From contig LSSL01007738.1 in the NCBI GenBank assembly GCA_001953115.1, positions 1 through 35,504 on the forward strand: a stretch of DNA of 35,504 nucleotides, read 5' to 3'. Each line of letters begins with the position of its first letter. Positions within the stretch are counted from its first letter, which is position 1. Below, one piece after another: positions 21,718-33,691 of this stretch. The DNA is from Smittium mucronatum (taxonomy: Eukaryota; Kickxellomycota; Harpellomycetes; Harpellales; Legeriomycetaceae). The notes under the pieces are model-generated. The model searched no databases. It saw only the letters and a list, made by a program, of their open reading frames with translations, and had not been told where the DNA came from. The position numbers were made by a program, and so were the translations under genes.

Positions 21718-24700
21718 ATGGTGAGAAAAAATCCTGTAGGAAAGAAGAAAAATTTAAAGCGAAATTTAGAAACCGATCAGAAAAATGATTCTTCAAAAAA
21801 AATAACAAGAACATATACTTTGTCTTCCAGATCTTCCAGCTCTGCTGGAAGTGGTACCGAGGATTCTCTACTAAATAAACTCAAAAAATCAACTTCTGAA
21901 TTGGGTTTTGATTCCGGTTCTGATCGTCAGATACGAACTCGTTTTTCTGCAAAAGAAAGTTTATCCAATTCTAGTAGCGGAAGTGAATTTGGCGTTGATA
22001 AAGACCCAAACTCTGCAAGTCTAGGATATAACAATAATAACAGTGCGATTTTCAATTCTAAAATCTTAACCAAAAAAAAAGGAGGTTTCCCTAGAGGAAG
22101 AGTGGTCCCTAAAGGCACTAGTAGCAAAATTTCAAACTTTCCTCCAATTAACAAATTTCAAAAAAATTCCGGTAGCTCTATAAATAATAGCACTGCTTCG
22201 GATTCAGAAAATCTTTCAAACTCAGATTTAGTTCCACCTTCATCGTACAATTTGTTCAATAATGATTCCAAACCTCGTGCTGATTCTGTTTCAAGTGTGG
22301 GCTCATCTTCCACTGTTCTTGGGAATCTGGTAGCCGGCGTAACTAGTTTTTTTAGCCCCAAAAAAGGCTTGCAAAGATTTAGCAGGGATGAAAAAGGTTT
22401 TCAAAACACTCCTAGAAACGCTAGGCAACCAAAGCTTTCTGGAACTAATGATATTATGCAAATTCCCGTATCTAAAACCCCATTCACAAATAGAAAAACC
22501 ATAGCAGAGTATAATGACTTGCAGGATCCCATAGAGGTATTTTAGATTTTATAAATGTGCATCAAACTCAAACTCAAACTAAAACTCAAAATAATATATA
22601 TTTTTTAATAATAGACTTATCTTCGGCTAAAAACCGATGTTTCACTCTCCGATGGCTTAGATTTCTCTGATTCTTCGAGGGTACCTTCTACAAGTAGACA
22701 AAGAAATAAAATCCATGACACTGAAATGAAAGTTTTGTCTGATAAAGAAATTGAAATAGCCAAAAATGTAATTTTTTTTTTAAATTTTTTCATTGCTCCA
22801 CTTCATACATCAATTATTGATTTAGAATTCCGATAACCATACCATCAGAGAGAAGTATCTATTCGCTGGAGTTTTAACAAACAACACAGATTCCCGTGTT
22901 GTGTATGAAAAAACTGCTGGCGTAGCTGTATCTAACCTATTTAAAGGAAAGAATTCATTGCTCTTTGCATATGGTGTTACGGGCTCTGGAAAAACGTTCA
23001 CTATGCAAGGAAACCCCGAAAATCCCGGTTTAATAGTTAGAGCTTTATGCGATATTGTTCTTAAAGTGCAGAAATTGAATGATAGAAACAAAAAAAGAAG
23101 CAATGTCAATCCAGAAGGCGTCATAAAAGATGGGTTTTCATTGCGTCCTAAATTTTCTAATCAGGCTGAGTGGTGTATGGACCCAAGAATAATATCATCA
23201 AACATAAGTCCCATAACAGGAGAAGATCAGTGGTCAGATTTTATAGATTCCATAAACCAAAAACTAGATAACGAGCATAGTGATGATCTTCAAGATGATT
23301 TTTACAACTCTGACAGCAGCGATAGCGACAATCCTATTATTTCGGACCCTTGGAAATATTCTCTGTTTCTTTCCTATTATGAAGTATATAATGAAAATGT
23401 CTATGATCTTCTTGATTTACCCACTATTTCTTTAACCTCAACTGAAGTAAAACCCATAAAAAGACTTCCTGGAAGACCTCCTAATAGCAAAAATCATAAC
23501 AACCACGTCTTTGATCAAGAAAATACCAATTCATCAACTGAAAGACGCCCATTACAGCTTAGAAGTGAAAATGGAAAAGGTGCTAACACTTTTATTGAGG
23601 GTATTACTGAAGTTAGGGTCGAAACTGTCAGAGATGCCATAAGGGTTCTTTTACATGGGCAGGAAAAGCGTAGTGTGTTTTCTACCAGTCTCAACTCTGC
23701 AAGTTCCAGAAGTCACGCTTTATGTAACGCTAGAATTCTCAAATGGAAAGATGCTCCAGACTTAATACCAAACAACCCTATACCTGAGTCAGCTTCCGTA
23801 TCCATAAGCTCATTGCTTTTAGTGGATTTAGCAGGATCTGAAAGAGCAAAATACACCAATAATACTGGTGAAAGACTTTTGGAGTCTAGTAAAATAAATG
23901 TTTCTTTAATGTCCCTTAAGCGGTGTATGGACGTCTTGAGATACAATTCTGGTCAACCCAAAGATATGTGGCAAATAGTTCCTTTCAACGAAAGCAAACT
24001 AACTAGATTATTTCAACCTGCATTAGAGGGGGGTTCCAAAACTGTGATGATAGCTTGTGTTGACCCGCGACAATTGTCAGGCCCTAAGAATAATATTGGG
24101 AGATCTGAGACAATAAATGTCCTAGAGTTTGCACGTGTTGCTAGCACAGTTCTTTTGAGCAATAAAAAAAATAAAAGATATACTCAAGACGCCAACTCCT
24201 TTCCTGGTTTTATGTCACCGACTATCTCCAAAGGAAAAAGACTATTTGAGAGTACCATCAAAAAAAATGAAGCTTCTGAACGACCTAGTTCCTCACTCAG
24301 GGAATTAAATAATAACTCTAGAGCAAAAAATCAACTTGAAAATAATAATAATAATCGTAAAATGAATATCGTTTACGATAATATTAGCGAAGATGATTCA
24401 CACATTGATCTGTTCCAGCTGATAAAGGCCACTAAAAGCGCTAGATCTTCGATTATTAATTCTGAGAATAACGATCAAAATAATTCTTCACCCCTTGTTT
24501 CAGGAGTTAAAAGAACTATAGATGCAGAAGTTCAGACAGATTATTTTGAATTTATATCTGCAGAAAATTCCAAAACCATCAAAAAGCAAAAAGTAGATCT
24601 TTATGGGAATTGGAGACGCATAAACTATGAAGATGTTTTTAAGGATGTCAAAAAAGATCCCTCAAGAAGAAGAAGCTTTCCTAACATTCCCGATATTATT

Positions 24701-27310
24701 GGGGTTTCAGAGATCTCATATCTACCTCCAAACAATGTGGTAGAGCCCAATAATTCCAAGCCCAACTCAAAATGGGTTAAGATACCTCAAAATTATGTTA
24801 GAACCCAAGTATTAAAAATTCAAAGTAAAATTGAAAAGGAGAACGAGCAAAACGAATTGGATTATTTGCGGCTTATTGTGCTAAATAAAGATAGCAAAAT
24901 ATCAAAAGCTCAAAATGAAATAAACGAAACAAAGTCTGAATTCGAAGCCATGACTTCTTATGCAAAGGAACTCAGGGCAGCTTTGGATGATGCCAAAAAA
25001 GAGATTTTAGAGGTTAAAAAAGAATCCATTCTAACTGACACACAGATCAGACAATCTTTGACTGAGTTCCATGGCACTCAAATAAGAGATGCTTTTAACA
25101 AATTTAACGCTCAGCAGGAAAAGGATCGTGAAAGAGCTGAAGAAAAATCATCTAAAAAGGTTGATTTACTATTAGGAGTGTTCAGTAATGCTCTTGTTGC
25201 CCGAGATGTAAATGTTATATCTACCCAAGTCCAGAAAAGCGAACCAAGTCTGTTGTTAGATAACTCTACAAACAATATAATTAGAAATGTGAGTAATGTT
25301 AGCCCTCAGGTACTTGAATATGAGTATAAATGCGCTTCTCTTGAGAAAGAGCTTGAAAAAACTAAAGTTCTCCTAAAACAGCTTGAAGACAAGAATATTA
25401 AAACTCTTTCTGAAAGAGATCTTTTATTGAAAAAACTGGACCAGGCCAACTCTGAGATTAAAGTTTCTGTTGATTCACAAAGTTCATTTACTTTTATGCC
25501 TTCTAAAAGCATTTCCAACGTTGAAAATGAAGGAAAATCACTCAAGAATGAAAATTTTGTTCTATTTGATGGCATTAAACCTTCAGATTACGAATTATTA
25601 AACCATAAATCGAACTTTATAATCCCTGATCTACAGAAAAATTCCGTCAATTCTACATTTTCACAAAAAGTTAACGCTTTAGAACCAAATAAACATTCCA
25701 CTCAATCTCCAGAAAAATTCATTCCAAATTTAACAGTTAAAAAAATCTCTAAAACAGGTAAAATTATTGATTCTCTTCCAAAGTCTTTTTCATTAAGTAA
25801 ATTTGGCGTTAAATTATTTGAAGCTAATTGTGAAGAAAAGACCAAAAAAATGAATTCATTTAAGGAAGCAGATCCTATACTTATTACAGAAGAAGACGAA
25901 CCTTATCTCAAAAATTCGGATGCTACTAACAAGGTTATGAACAAATCGGTGGCTGGATCATTTATTGAAAACACTATAAAAGAATTAGACAAAATAACAT
26001 ATTCAAAAAATGGATTCCAAGCAGATTCGCATTTATCTGTAATCAACGAATCTAAAGCATTTAGTGATAATATTAATGATGATCCCAACAACGAATTTTT
26101 TGTCTCTTTGTTTCCTGGAAACATCCCAAATACATCTTCACAAACTGAAATGGCAAAAACCAACTCCTCAACACCGAAGACTAGAATCCAGGAATCTTCA
26201 TCAAAAAAATACAAATTTAGCCCAGAAGAAAATCTTGTTCTTAAGCCTAATATAAACCCCTCATTTCACAACTCTCACACTTTTTCGGATGCTCAGTTGG
26301 AGTATAAATCGAATAACAGTATGAACAAAAAACCCATTGCCGAATATCCAGATTTATTCAAGAAGCTACAATCTGATTTAGATGAAATTAATATGAAGGG
26401 TCATGCTATCAATAAAAACACTCAATTCGCCAAAAACTTTATAACCAAGCCTTCAACAACTAAGGTGGCTTCCACCAAAAATGTAATGACCAATCCTTTA
26501 CCTAAATTATCCTCGGGATCGAACTTTGGCAAAAAATCATCCAACAATAATTTACTCGACACTAATGGTCAAAGATCTCATGTAGTATCTCCCAGATACC
26601 AAACTGATTCCGTTCTAAACGCTATCTACGTATCGGATAACGAGATGGAAATATCCTCATTTTCCAGGTCATCTTCTCTTCGAAAAAATAACGAAAATTA
26701 CTTGGTTAGTAGCCCCACCAGGAAGAACATTTCCGTACCCCATAAAAGATCTCCTAGTATGCCTTCAAACCAATCACCAATTAACTTGACTAACGCTGCA
26801 CAAAAAGGCAAATATTATAATAGTTCGGGATCCCTAATAGGAGGCACAAATGTACCCAAAGTTGTAGGAAGCCCGATCTCAAATACTGAAACAAAATTAG
26901 ACCAGAGTTTAAACTCGGTTTCACCATTAGAAAACATGCCTGGATCTATCTCATCGCATTCCAATAATGGCTCGAATTTTACAAATGGAAATGCAACTTA
27001 CTCCAATTCGGATGTGGGAAGAAAAATGCGCCCACAGGAAATACCAAAAACCCCTTCCAACAGCATAGCAAAATCATTCTTGTCGTCAGTCTTCAACTTT
27101 ACTGCTGGTATATCCTCATCCCAAAATGTCGAGAACAAAGTATCTGACGCGACACTAAACTCTAATAGCATTTCTCCTCAACCAAGTAAAACACAAATAG
27201 CTGATAAAAAACAAAAGATCAAAAGGAAGAGCAAGGGTAAGATAAATAAAAACGACGGTTTTATGCTTTCCCCTTTAAGAATATTTTACAAGCTACGGAG
27301 TCGCAAGTAA
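21718..27310 (+). CDS. Kinesin-6-like motor protein, three exons, 1818 residues
   Basis: Exons are 21718-22536, 22615-22767 and 22826-27310; all junctions are phase 0. Kinesins hydrolyse ATP to move along microtubules. Family 6 (MKLP1/KIF23, MKLP2/KIF20, fission yeast Klp9) works at the anaphase spindle midzone and in cytokinesis. Residues 1-269 are a Ser/Asn-rich extension with an SPKK site. The motor starts at DPIETYLRL (270-278), the first intron splitting it after DPIE. P-loop GVTGSGKT is at 374-381, switch I NSASSRSH at 614-621, switch II DLAGSER at 658-664, then INVSLMSL and VPFNESKLTRLF near 709-720. The motor ends about residue 766. The GVTGSGKT form and a ~90-residue acidic insertion in loop 6 (about 406-499) are kinesin-6 traits. 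Coiled coils lie near 980-1085 and 1155-1210. The remaining ~600 residues are disordered, Ser/Asn/Pro-rich, with Cdk-type S-P sites and a basic end (KIKRKSKGK). The length is about twice that of most kinesin-6 proteins, though near animal KIF20B. All catalytic motifs are intact, so it should be functional. Confidence 0.96.
22537..22614 (+). other. Intron 1 of the kinesin gene (78 nt, GT-AG)
   Basis: It begins GTATTTTAG and ends TTTAATAATAG. Reading through hits an in-frame TAG after three codons, while splicing joins DPIE to TYLRLKTD, the expected first beta strand of a kinesin motor. It contains a short tandem array of AAACTC-like hexamers (about 22563-22591), and the AACTAAAAC within it could serve as branch point. 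Confidence 0.93.
22768..22825 (+). other. Intron 2 of the kinesin gene (58 nt, GT-AG)
   Basis: It starts GTAATTTTTT and ends ATTGATTTAG, phase 0. Removal joins IEIAKN to NSDNHTIREKYLFAGVL, which runs directly into the P-loop strand. Reading through the intron would introduce stops, so splicing is required for a complete motor. Confidence 0.93.
24338..24354 (+). repeat. AAT trinucleotide run coding for poly-Asn
   Basis: About five AAT units inside exon 3 of the kinesin encode consecutive Asn residues in the linker after the motor. Trinucleotide expansion keeps the frame and is typical of AT-rich eukaryotes. Confidence 0.75.
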
Positions 27311-27351
27311 AATTGATTTTCACTTTAAAACAGCATAGAAATTTCATCTTG

Positions 27352-27357
27352 TATGTA
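27352..27357 (+). terminator. Possible 3'-end processing element (TATGTA)
   Basis: TATGTA, 42 nt after the kinesin stop codon and followed by AT-rich DNA, resembles the yeast polyadenylation efficiency element. In such AT-rich sequence the hexamer is expected often, so this is weak. Confidence 0.2.
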
Positions 27358-27994
27358 TAAATCTTTTCATTAGCTTTTATATTCCTATTAAGTATCGGAA
27401 AATAACAAATACCAATCTCAATAATATTTCAATATTTTTATCTATTTCCATAACCAATATCCAAAAATTGAGATTAATGAGAGGTTGTAAGGATTTAAAA
27501 ATTGCTGCAAATATTATATAATATAACATAGTTTGGTCCGATAATATAAAAGAAATTCCAATTTTTTTAATTAAAAAAAAAAATAACTCGCGTGCATAGA
27601 TCTCTATAAAATGAATGTTATTTGCCTAATGATAAATATTTTCTAGAAATTTGAAAAAAAAAAGGGCTATTGAAAGATTATCTCTTAATAACTTCAGATT
27701 ACAGCTTTTTTACTAGAATACTAATTAACAATACAAGTTAAATTTCAACATTCACCTAATAAATAAAAAATTCAATAACGGTATTTGATACATTTAACCT
27801 TGAAGAGGAAATTTCGAGATTTTTTTTTCATAAATCTACCCATCTTTGAAAAGTTGATTAATGATTAAAAATGTTAATAATTAGAGTTTTATATCCCATT
27901 AGTGAATATAAAAGTCGGATCCATGACATATAAATTAAAACTATATATATTCATTTATTATTAATAACCATCTTGAACAAATATAGTTGATTAG

Positions 27995-28114
27995 AACTCC
28001 CCCACGTATAATAGCCTATATTTTCCGTATTCTATTATTAAACTTGATGTTTTCATGCTTTTGCGCGTATTGAGTTTATTTTTCTGGATATTTAAGAAGA
28101 AAATTGAATTATAA
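27995..28114 (+). pseudogene. Weak coding-like fragment, 39 codons
   Basis: Open from 27995 to TAA 28112-28114 in a small GC-richer patch; the peptide begins NSPTYNSLYFPYSIIKLDVF. It is hydrophobic and short, without ATG. It may be a relic or chance. Confidence 0.12.
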
Positions 28115-30764
28115 TCAAGTATTTTTTTAACAGACACATGTTTATTTATGTGAATTACTAAAGTGAACTGGGAATTTGGTGGAACATATGGGGAATGGAG
28201 TGGTATATACTAAGAAACATTTAAAATATAAAAGATTTAAATTTAATCATTTTTTTAAAGGTAGAAAAAAACTATTGCACAAGGCTCACTAGAATATTTG
28301 AAAATTTAATATATTAGACCAATAACACTTTGACCGAAGATGAATTATTTAAATTAACATCACACTTTTTTATAATTCCCGGAATTTTTTTTTAAGAACT
28401 TTATTAAATAAAGGAGGTAAATTTTCATAAATCCGTGCAAATTTTACTAACACTTTTTAAAAAGATTAATTTTAAAAAATAAGAAAAAATATAACACCAT
28501 TAAATGAAAAAAATAAGTATAATTAAACTTTGATTAATAAAAATAACCAGTTTCTGAACCTATTTAAAGATGGTATATATTTAAAACTTGAATATAATCC
28601 GTGAAGTATTCCCTTTTATTTACTCATTTTTTCATGATTTTTTTATGCTGTAATAAAAAAATGATAATAGAAATTTCAGCAAATACTCTGTCATGGTAAA
28701 GCTACTAATTTAATAAATAACTATAAAAATAATATTTTTAATGTTATAAATACATTTCATCCATTATTAAAGTATTATTACAAGATGTGTTTAAATTAGA
28801 TATCAAAATTGCATTTATTTGAATAGTTTTTTTGAAATTAGACATTTTTTTCATACAATTTAAGACAAAAATATATTGATATTCGTTAAAAAAATTTCAA
28901 ATTCATTGTTATATTAACCGAATTTGATTTTAGAATCAATTTAATTTATTCAATTCATAATATATATAAAATATAATATCTCCAACTAAGTTCTCAATCC
29001 CCATACATAAGCTAAATAAACCCAATTATTTCCGAATATTTATTTTCGCTTATTCTTGACTAATGATATTTTTTTTTGCTCCGTTTATGCAATAATCACA
29101 TTTATCTAGAAATTAAAAAGAATTGAGTTTAAGTTCATTTACAGATTATGATTTCGTAATAATTAACTTCGGATTATCACTTAAAATATAAAAATTTTAC
29201 TCAAATATTTTGAAATTAATTATTCATTAATAAAAATGCTATTTGATATTTTCAGGACGAGATAATAATCATAAAATTAATAAATATTTTTTATTTATAT
29301 CCCTTTGCCTTTCTTAAAAAAATATCCAATATTTTATGCGTGAGTCTTCTAAAAAAATCTCTGACCAAATAAATAAAAATAATCAAATAACATATTTATA
29401 ATTATGATTTTATATTTTTAGAGATTTATAAAAACATTATAAAATTAAATTGGCAGAATCTTGATGGAATAACTATCTTTTAAAAATTTAATATATATAT
29501 ATATTGAAAGTGTAAGTTTATTTTAGTTGATAATTTATCCAAATAAAATTTTAAATATATAAATATTATATCTTTTATGTTCTATAATTTTAGGAGATAC
29601 TAAAACTCATTATTATTATTTTTTTTTTGAAAAAAAATAAGAAATTGAAATTGAAATCATCGTCAATAAAATATTCACTTAAATATAAAAAAATATTAGC
29701 ATCAACTTAATTTCGTATCAATGTGTCATGGATTCTGATATAATGATTTTAATTTAGTTTTCGTAAAAACTATTATATTCTTCAAATTCTAGCTATAAGC
29801 AACTGCTCAAAAAATCTCAAAAAACTAATAATTTATATTTATTTTACCTATATATATCATATTTAAAAGTTTTGTAGTTTTAAAATTATCAAAATAAATA
29901 GCATTGAATTTAATATTTTTTTAAATTTTTAAACTTTCTTTTTCATTAACATTATAATTAATGTTATATTTAATTTTTCAAATGATGAATTTTAATGAAC
30001 TAAAAAATAACTAAAAAAATTAATATATACATATTCATATATATACATATATATATATAATAGAGAAGATATTCAAAACCGCACACAAACAAAAATACAC
30101 ACATATACATTAGAAATATTGGCTATAAACTTTATTGAATAAAGATAATATTGTTAAAAAATTATTTTGTGTAAATTTTTTGATTTTGTTCCTAAAAAAA
30201 CAAATCAATTTTCACCTAATTAACTATAAAATATTGTCTAAAATAGATATAAAATAAAATTTATGAATATAATCACTTTTTAAACTTAAATTCGAAATAA
30301 TAAATTTTATTTATTAAAATTTTATTTTATTCAAATACAATTATTTTTCGAAAAAATTTACAATTGTTTTTGTGGATTCAGATTGGATAGATTTTTACGA
30401 ATTGTTTTATTTTAGCAGTCTCCATAAATAAATAGATAAACCATTTAATTGCTTGATTTAATCCAAAAAGTAAAAAAAATTGAATCTCAATTTATACCTA
30501 AAGCCAATAAAAAGGTATTTATAATTTAAAATTGGGTTTTTATAATATTTTTTATAAATTAAAAGTATTTTTGTGTTAACTTTTTTTTATTTATTAAAAT
30601 TTAACTTGAAATTTTCATACTGCAACAAAAAAACTCCTAATTCTTTTACTTATGATTTTTAAAAAAAAACGGATTTTATTTATCAAAATTTGTAAGCTTG
30701 AGAAAATTTCACAAACACGTGTTTTAATTTTAATATCCACTTCATTGAATATATATAAAAATGC

Positions 30765-30791
30765 TTTTTTTTTTTTTTTAAAAAAAAAAAA
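30765..30791. repeat. T15A12 homopolymer palindrome
   Basis: Fifteen T residues are followed directly by twelve A residues, a loopless inverted repeat with 12-bp arms. It is likely unstable in replication and error-prone in sequencing. Confidence 0.9.
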
Positions 30792-33674
30792 GAACAAATT
30801 TATTTTTCTTCAAATTTTATTTTAAATAGTCTAAACAATAAACGTACTAACTTTTTCTCTACATATAAAAAATGTAGATTTTAAGTAAAAAACACATTAA
30901 TTTTATTTCAGATAAAAAATGTTATGTTAACTTTAACGATATTCTGCAATCTCAATTTATTTTTTTAGTTCAAATCATCTATAAAAAAGCTAATATACCC
31001 ATTTCATGAATTTGTATCATATAGAGAATTATTACGAGTGTAATTAGAAAAAATTGCTAAAATGATAAAAACTGAATTTCAAAAATAGAGAAATTTCTTA
31101 TGGTTTAATCGATAAAAAAATTGCTCTAAAGTTAATAAAAGGTTCGAAATTTCGAAATTTCATTCTTATATACACATTTTTATCAAAATAAAGTATATGT
31201 TTTTTATATATTATTTCTGCTGTTTTTTTTGATATTTTTTTTCTATTATTTTTAAAATCAGTATTCCAGAAGTAGTATTTATTAAATTTATTATATTTTT
31301 TTTGCGAAATTTATATTAAATATTGGTACCTAAATCAAACTGAAATATTTAATTATATTATTTTTAAATAAAATAAAGATTATTTCTGGCTTAATAGGGT
31401 TCCAAAAAATCAAAGCCAATGAATGAAATAAAGTTTAATTAAGGCCATAATTCAAATAAAACGTTTTATTCTTATTTTTTTTAAATCTATGATACTCAGA
31501 TGTATTAATGTTAAATATGTGAATTATACAGAATGTATTTATTTATGTAGAAAAGAATTATAATAAATATTCTAGATATTTCGATATCAATCAAATTTTA
31601 TTAAAATGAAAATTTGATCCCAAATGAGCTCAATTTATCAATTTCCCAGATCGATAAAAGAAAGAATGTATTAATTCAATTCTTTACATTGAATTAAGAT
31701 GATAACTTTGTAAAAATAAGTTTTAGGGCTAGTAAATTCGAAGTTGTTCTTTTTAATTGTAAAATAGTGCAATAGATTATCAAAGAATATTTCTTAATTA
31801 AAAGTGGATTACATAAATTAATTATGGGTATAAAAAAAAACTAACCAAAAAGAAGTTATGAAATTATAATAAATATATATAAATTGAAGTTTCAAAAAAA
31901 AATCTCGAGACTTTAATCAAACACTATTAAAATATTTACTTATTTTAGTAGATAAAAAAATCCATTAAAAGCGTTAAAAATAAATGAATAATTATTTAAA
32001 ATATTGCTATTACTTTTATAAGTAAGCTATTGCTAGCTTGTTTAATAAATATTAATGAAAATGTCTAAAGAAGTTTAAAAAAATAAATAATAAATAGTTT
32101 TATGATGAAATAGTTTCTAATCATCTTTCTCTATACAAAATTTGATGGAAAAAATACCTGTGAAATTTTATAAAATTTTCGCATAAAAATATCTTTTGAT
32201 TGACTTTTTTATAGTCTAAAAATATTCCTAAATTTCTTAGTAGATTTCAAATAATATAATAGACGAAGAGGTTTTTGTATATCAAAATTTTTAGATCAAT
32301 ATGTTTATTTTAAATTAATTGAATCAGGGATACACCCTTTATTCCTAGGTAATTTAAATATTATATTGTAGAGAAAAAGAGTTTTCACAAGTTTAAATAT
32401 AGATAAGATTTCAATCAAATCCTAATATATGTTTATATTTTTATTTAAAATAGCTTAAAAGTAGCTTTAAAAAAGTTTCAATATTCCTGATTTTATACAA
32501 TTTTTTTTCGATATTCGTGAAAAAAATATATTTCTAAGCTTAAAAATTCTTGAAAATTTTAAAATCGCATGATTTTTTACATCAATAATTTAAATTAGCA
32601 TCGAAAATATTTAATATTCACATTTTAGATTTTATTTGTTTTTTATTCTCGAATGTAATCATTTAATTTTTTTAGAAATTAATGATTTTGGTTTAAAATT
32701 TTGCATTCTTTGATTTTTCCTTCAATAAATTAAATTGAATTTATGATTTAGATCTTATAACGACTCTAATAAAATTTAGAAGTAATTATCAGAATCCTTT
32801 TAGAAATTTTTCGGTGGATGAAAATATAAAATTTATTATTTGTTGTTCTGTATATTCAATTTTTTATGAAAAAAAGTATTATAAATATCAAAAAAAAAGA
32901 ATTCGAATTTAGATAATGCAGCACATATAAGCATTTAAAATTTTAAGCTCATAAAAATAACAAATTTATTTATTAGATTATAGATTTTTTTGAATAATGA
33001 TAATAGAAATAATTTAAAAAGACGTAAACATAAATATCGTGTATTCTTGTTTATTTTGAATAATATACTACCATTAAAAAATGATATAATTCTCAAGAAA
33101 TGTAATTTTTTTAAAAAAATTATTTCTATGTAAACTAATATATAAATTTTTATATTACCATAACAATTAGCTTTATTAATGGATTTTTAAAAATAATTAG
33201 ATTTATATTCGCTTGGATTTTAAACATTTTTTATCTTTTTTAAATTTAAATATTCAAATAAACTTAGTATGCTATTAATCATGAGTCTATCTCGAAAAGA
33301 TACACTAAAAATATCCAATAAAATCTTAAAGAGGTAAATTTTTCTTGTAAGAACAAATATTATTATTTATCAATAGCTTAAAATTAAAAATTTGAAATTA
33401 ATTATTGAATTTATTTTATATTATTTTTTACTTGTAATTTTTAAAAAAAAAATTTAAACCCACAAGCAAAAATTTGTATATTTTTTAGTATAAAATCAAT
33501 ATTAATATTTTAAATAATAAAATTCTGAAGTTTTAAACAGATTACAGGGGTTTTAAGCAAGTATCTGGTATTTTAAACATTTTCTGATCTTTTTTAGCTT
33601 TTCCGATCTTTTATGTGAAAAATCAAATGTCTTTATTAAATCATGTGACATATTTCCATTTATGATAATTATTA

Positions 33675-33691
33675 TAAATAAATAAATAAAT
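33675..33691. repeat. (AAAT)4 microsatellite
   Basis: Four tandem AAAT units within the 3' intergenic region. Confidence 0.8.

Noticed and set aside
21927..22361. Minus-strand ORFs of 67-75 codons under kinesin exon 1
   Set aside because: Shadows of the Ser/Asn-rich sense frame; no independent coding character.
22822..26255. Further ORFs of 63-103 codons antisense or out of frame within kinesin exon 3
   Set aside because: They overlap an unambiguous motor-protein exon; their openness follows from the sense codon use.
30615..30797. 60-codon minus ORF
   Set aside because: Built largely from Phe and Lys codons of A/T homopolymers, including the T15A12 tract.
31324..31345. ATTGGTACCTAAATCAAACTG resembles part of repeat copy A (8883-8904)
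   Set aside because: The match is limited to about 20 nt with no flanking similarity, so chance is likely.
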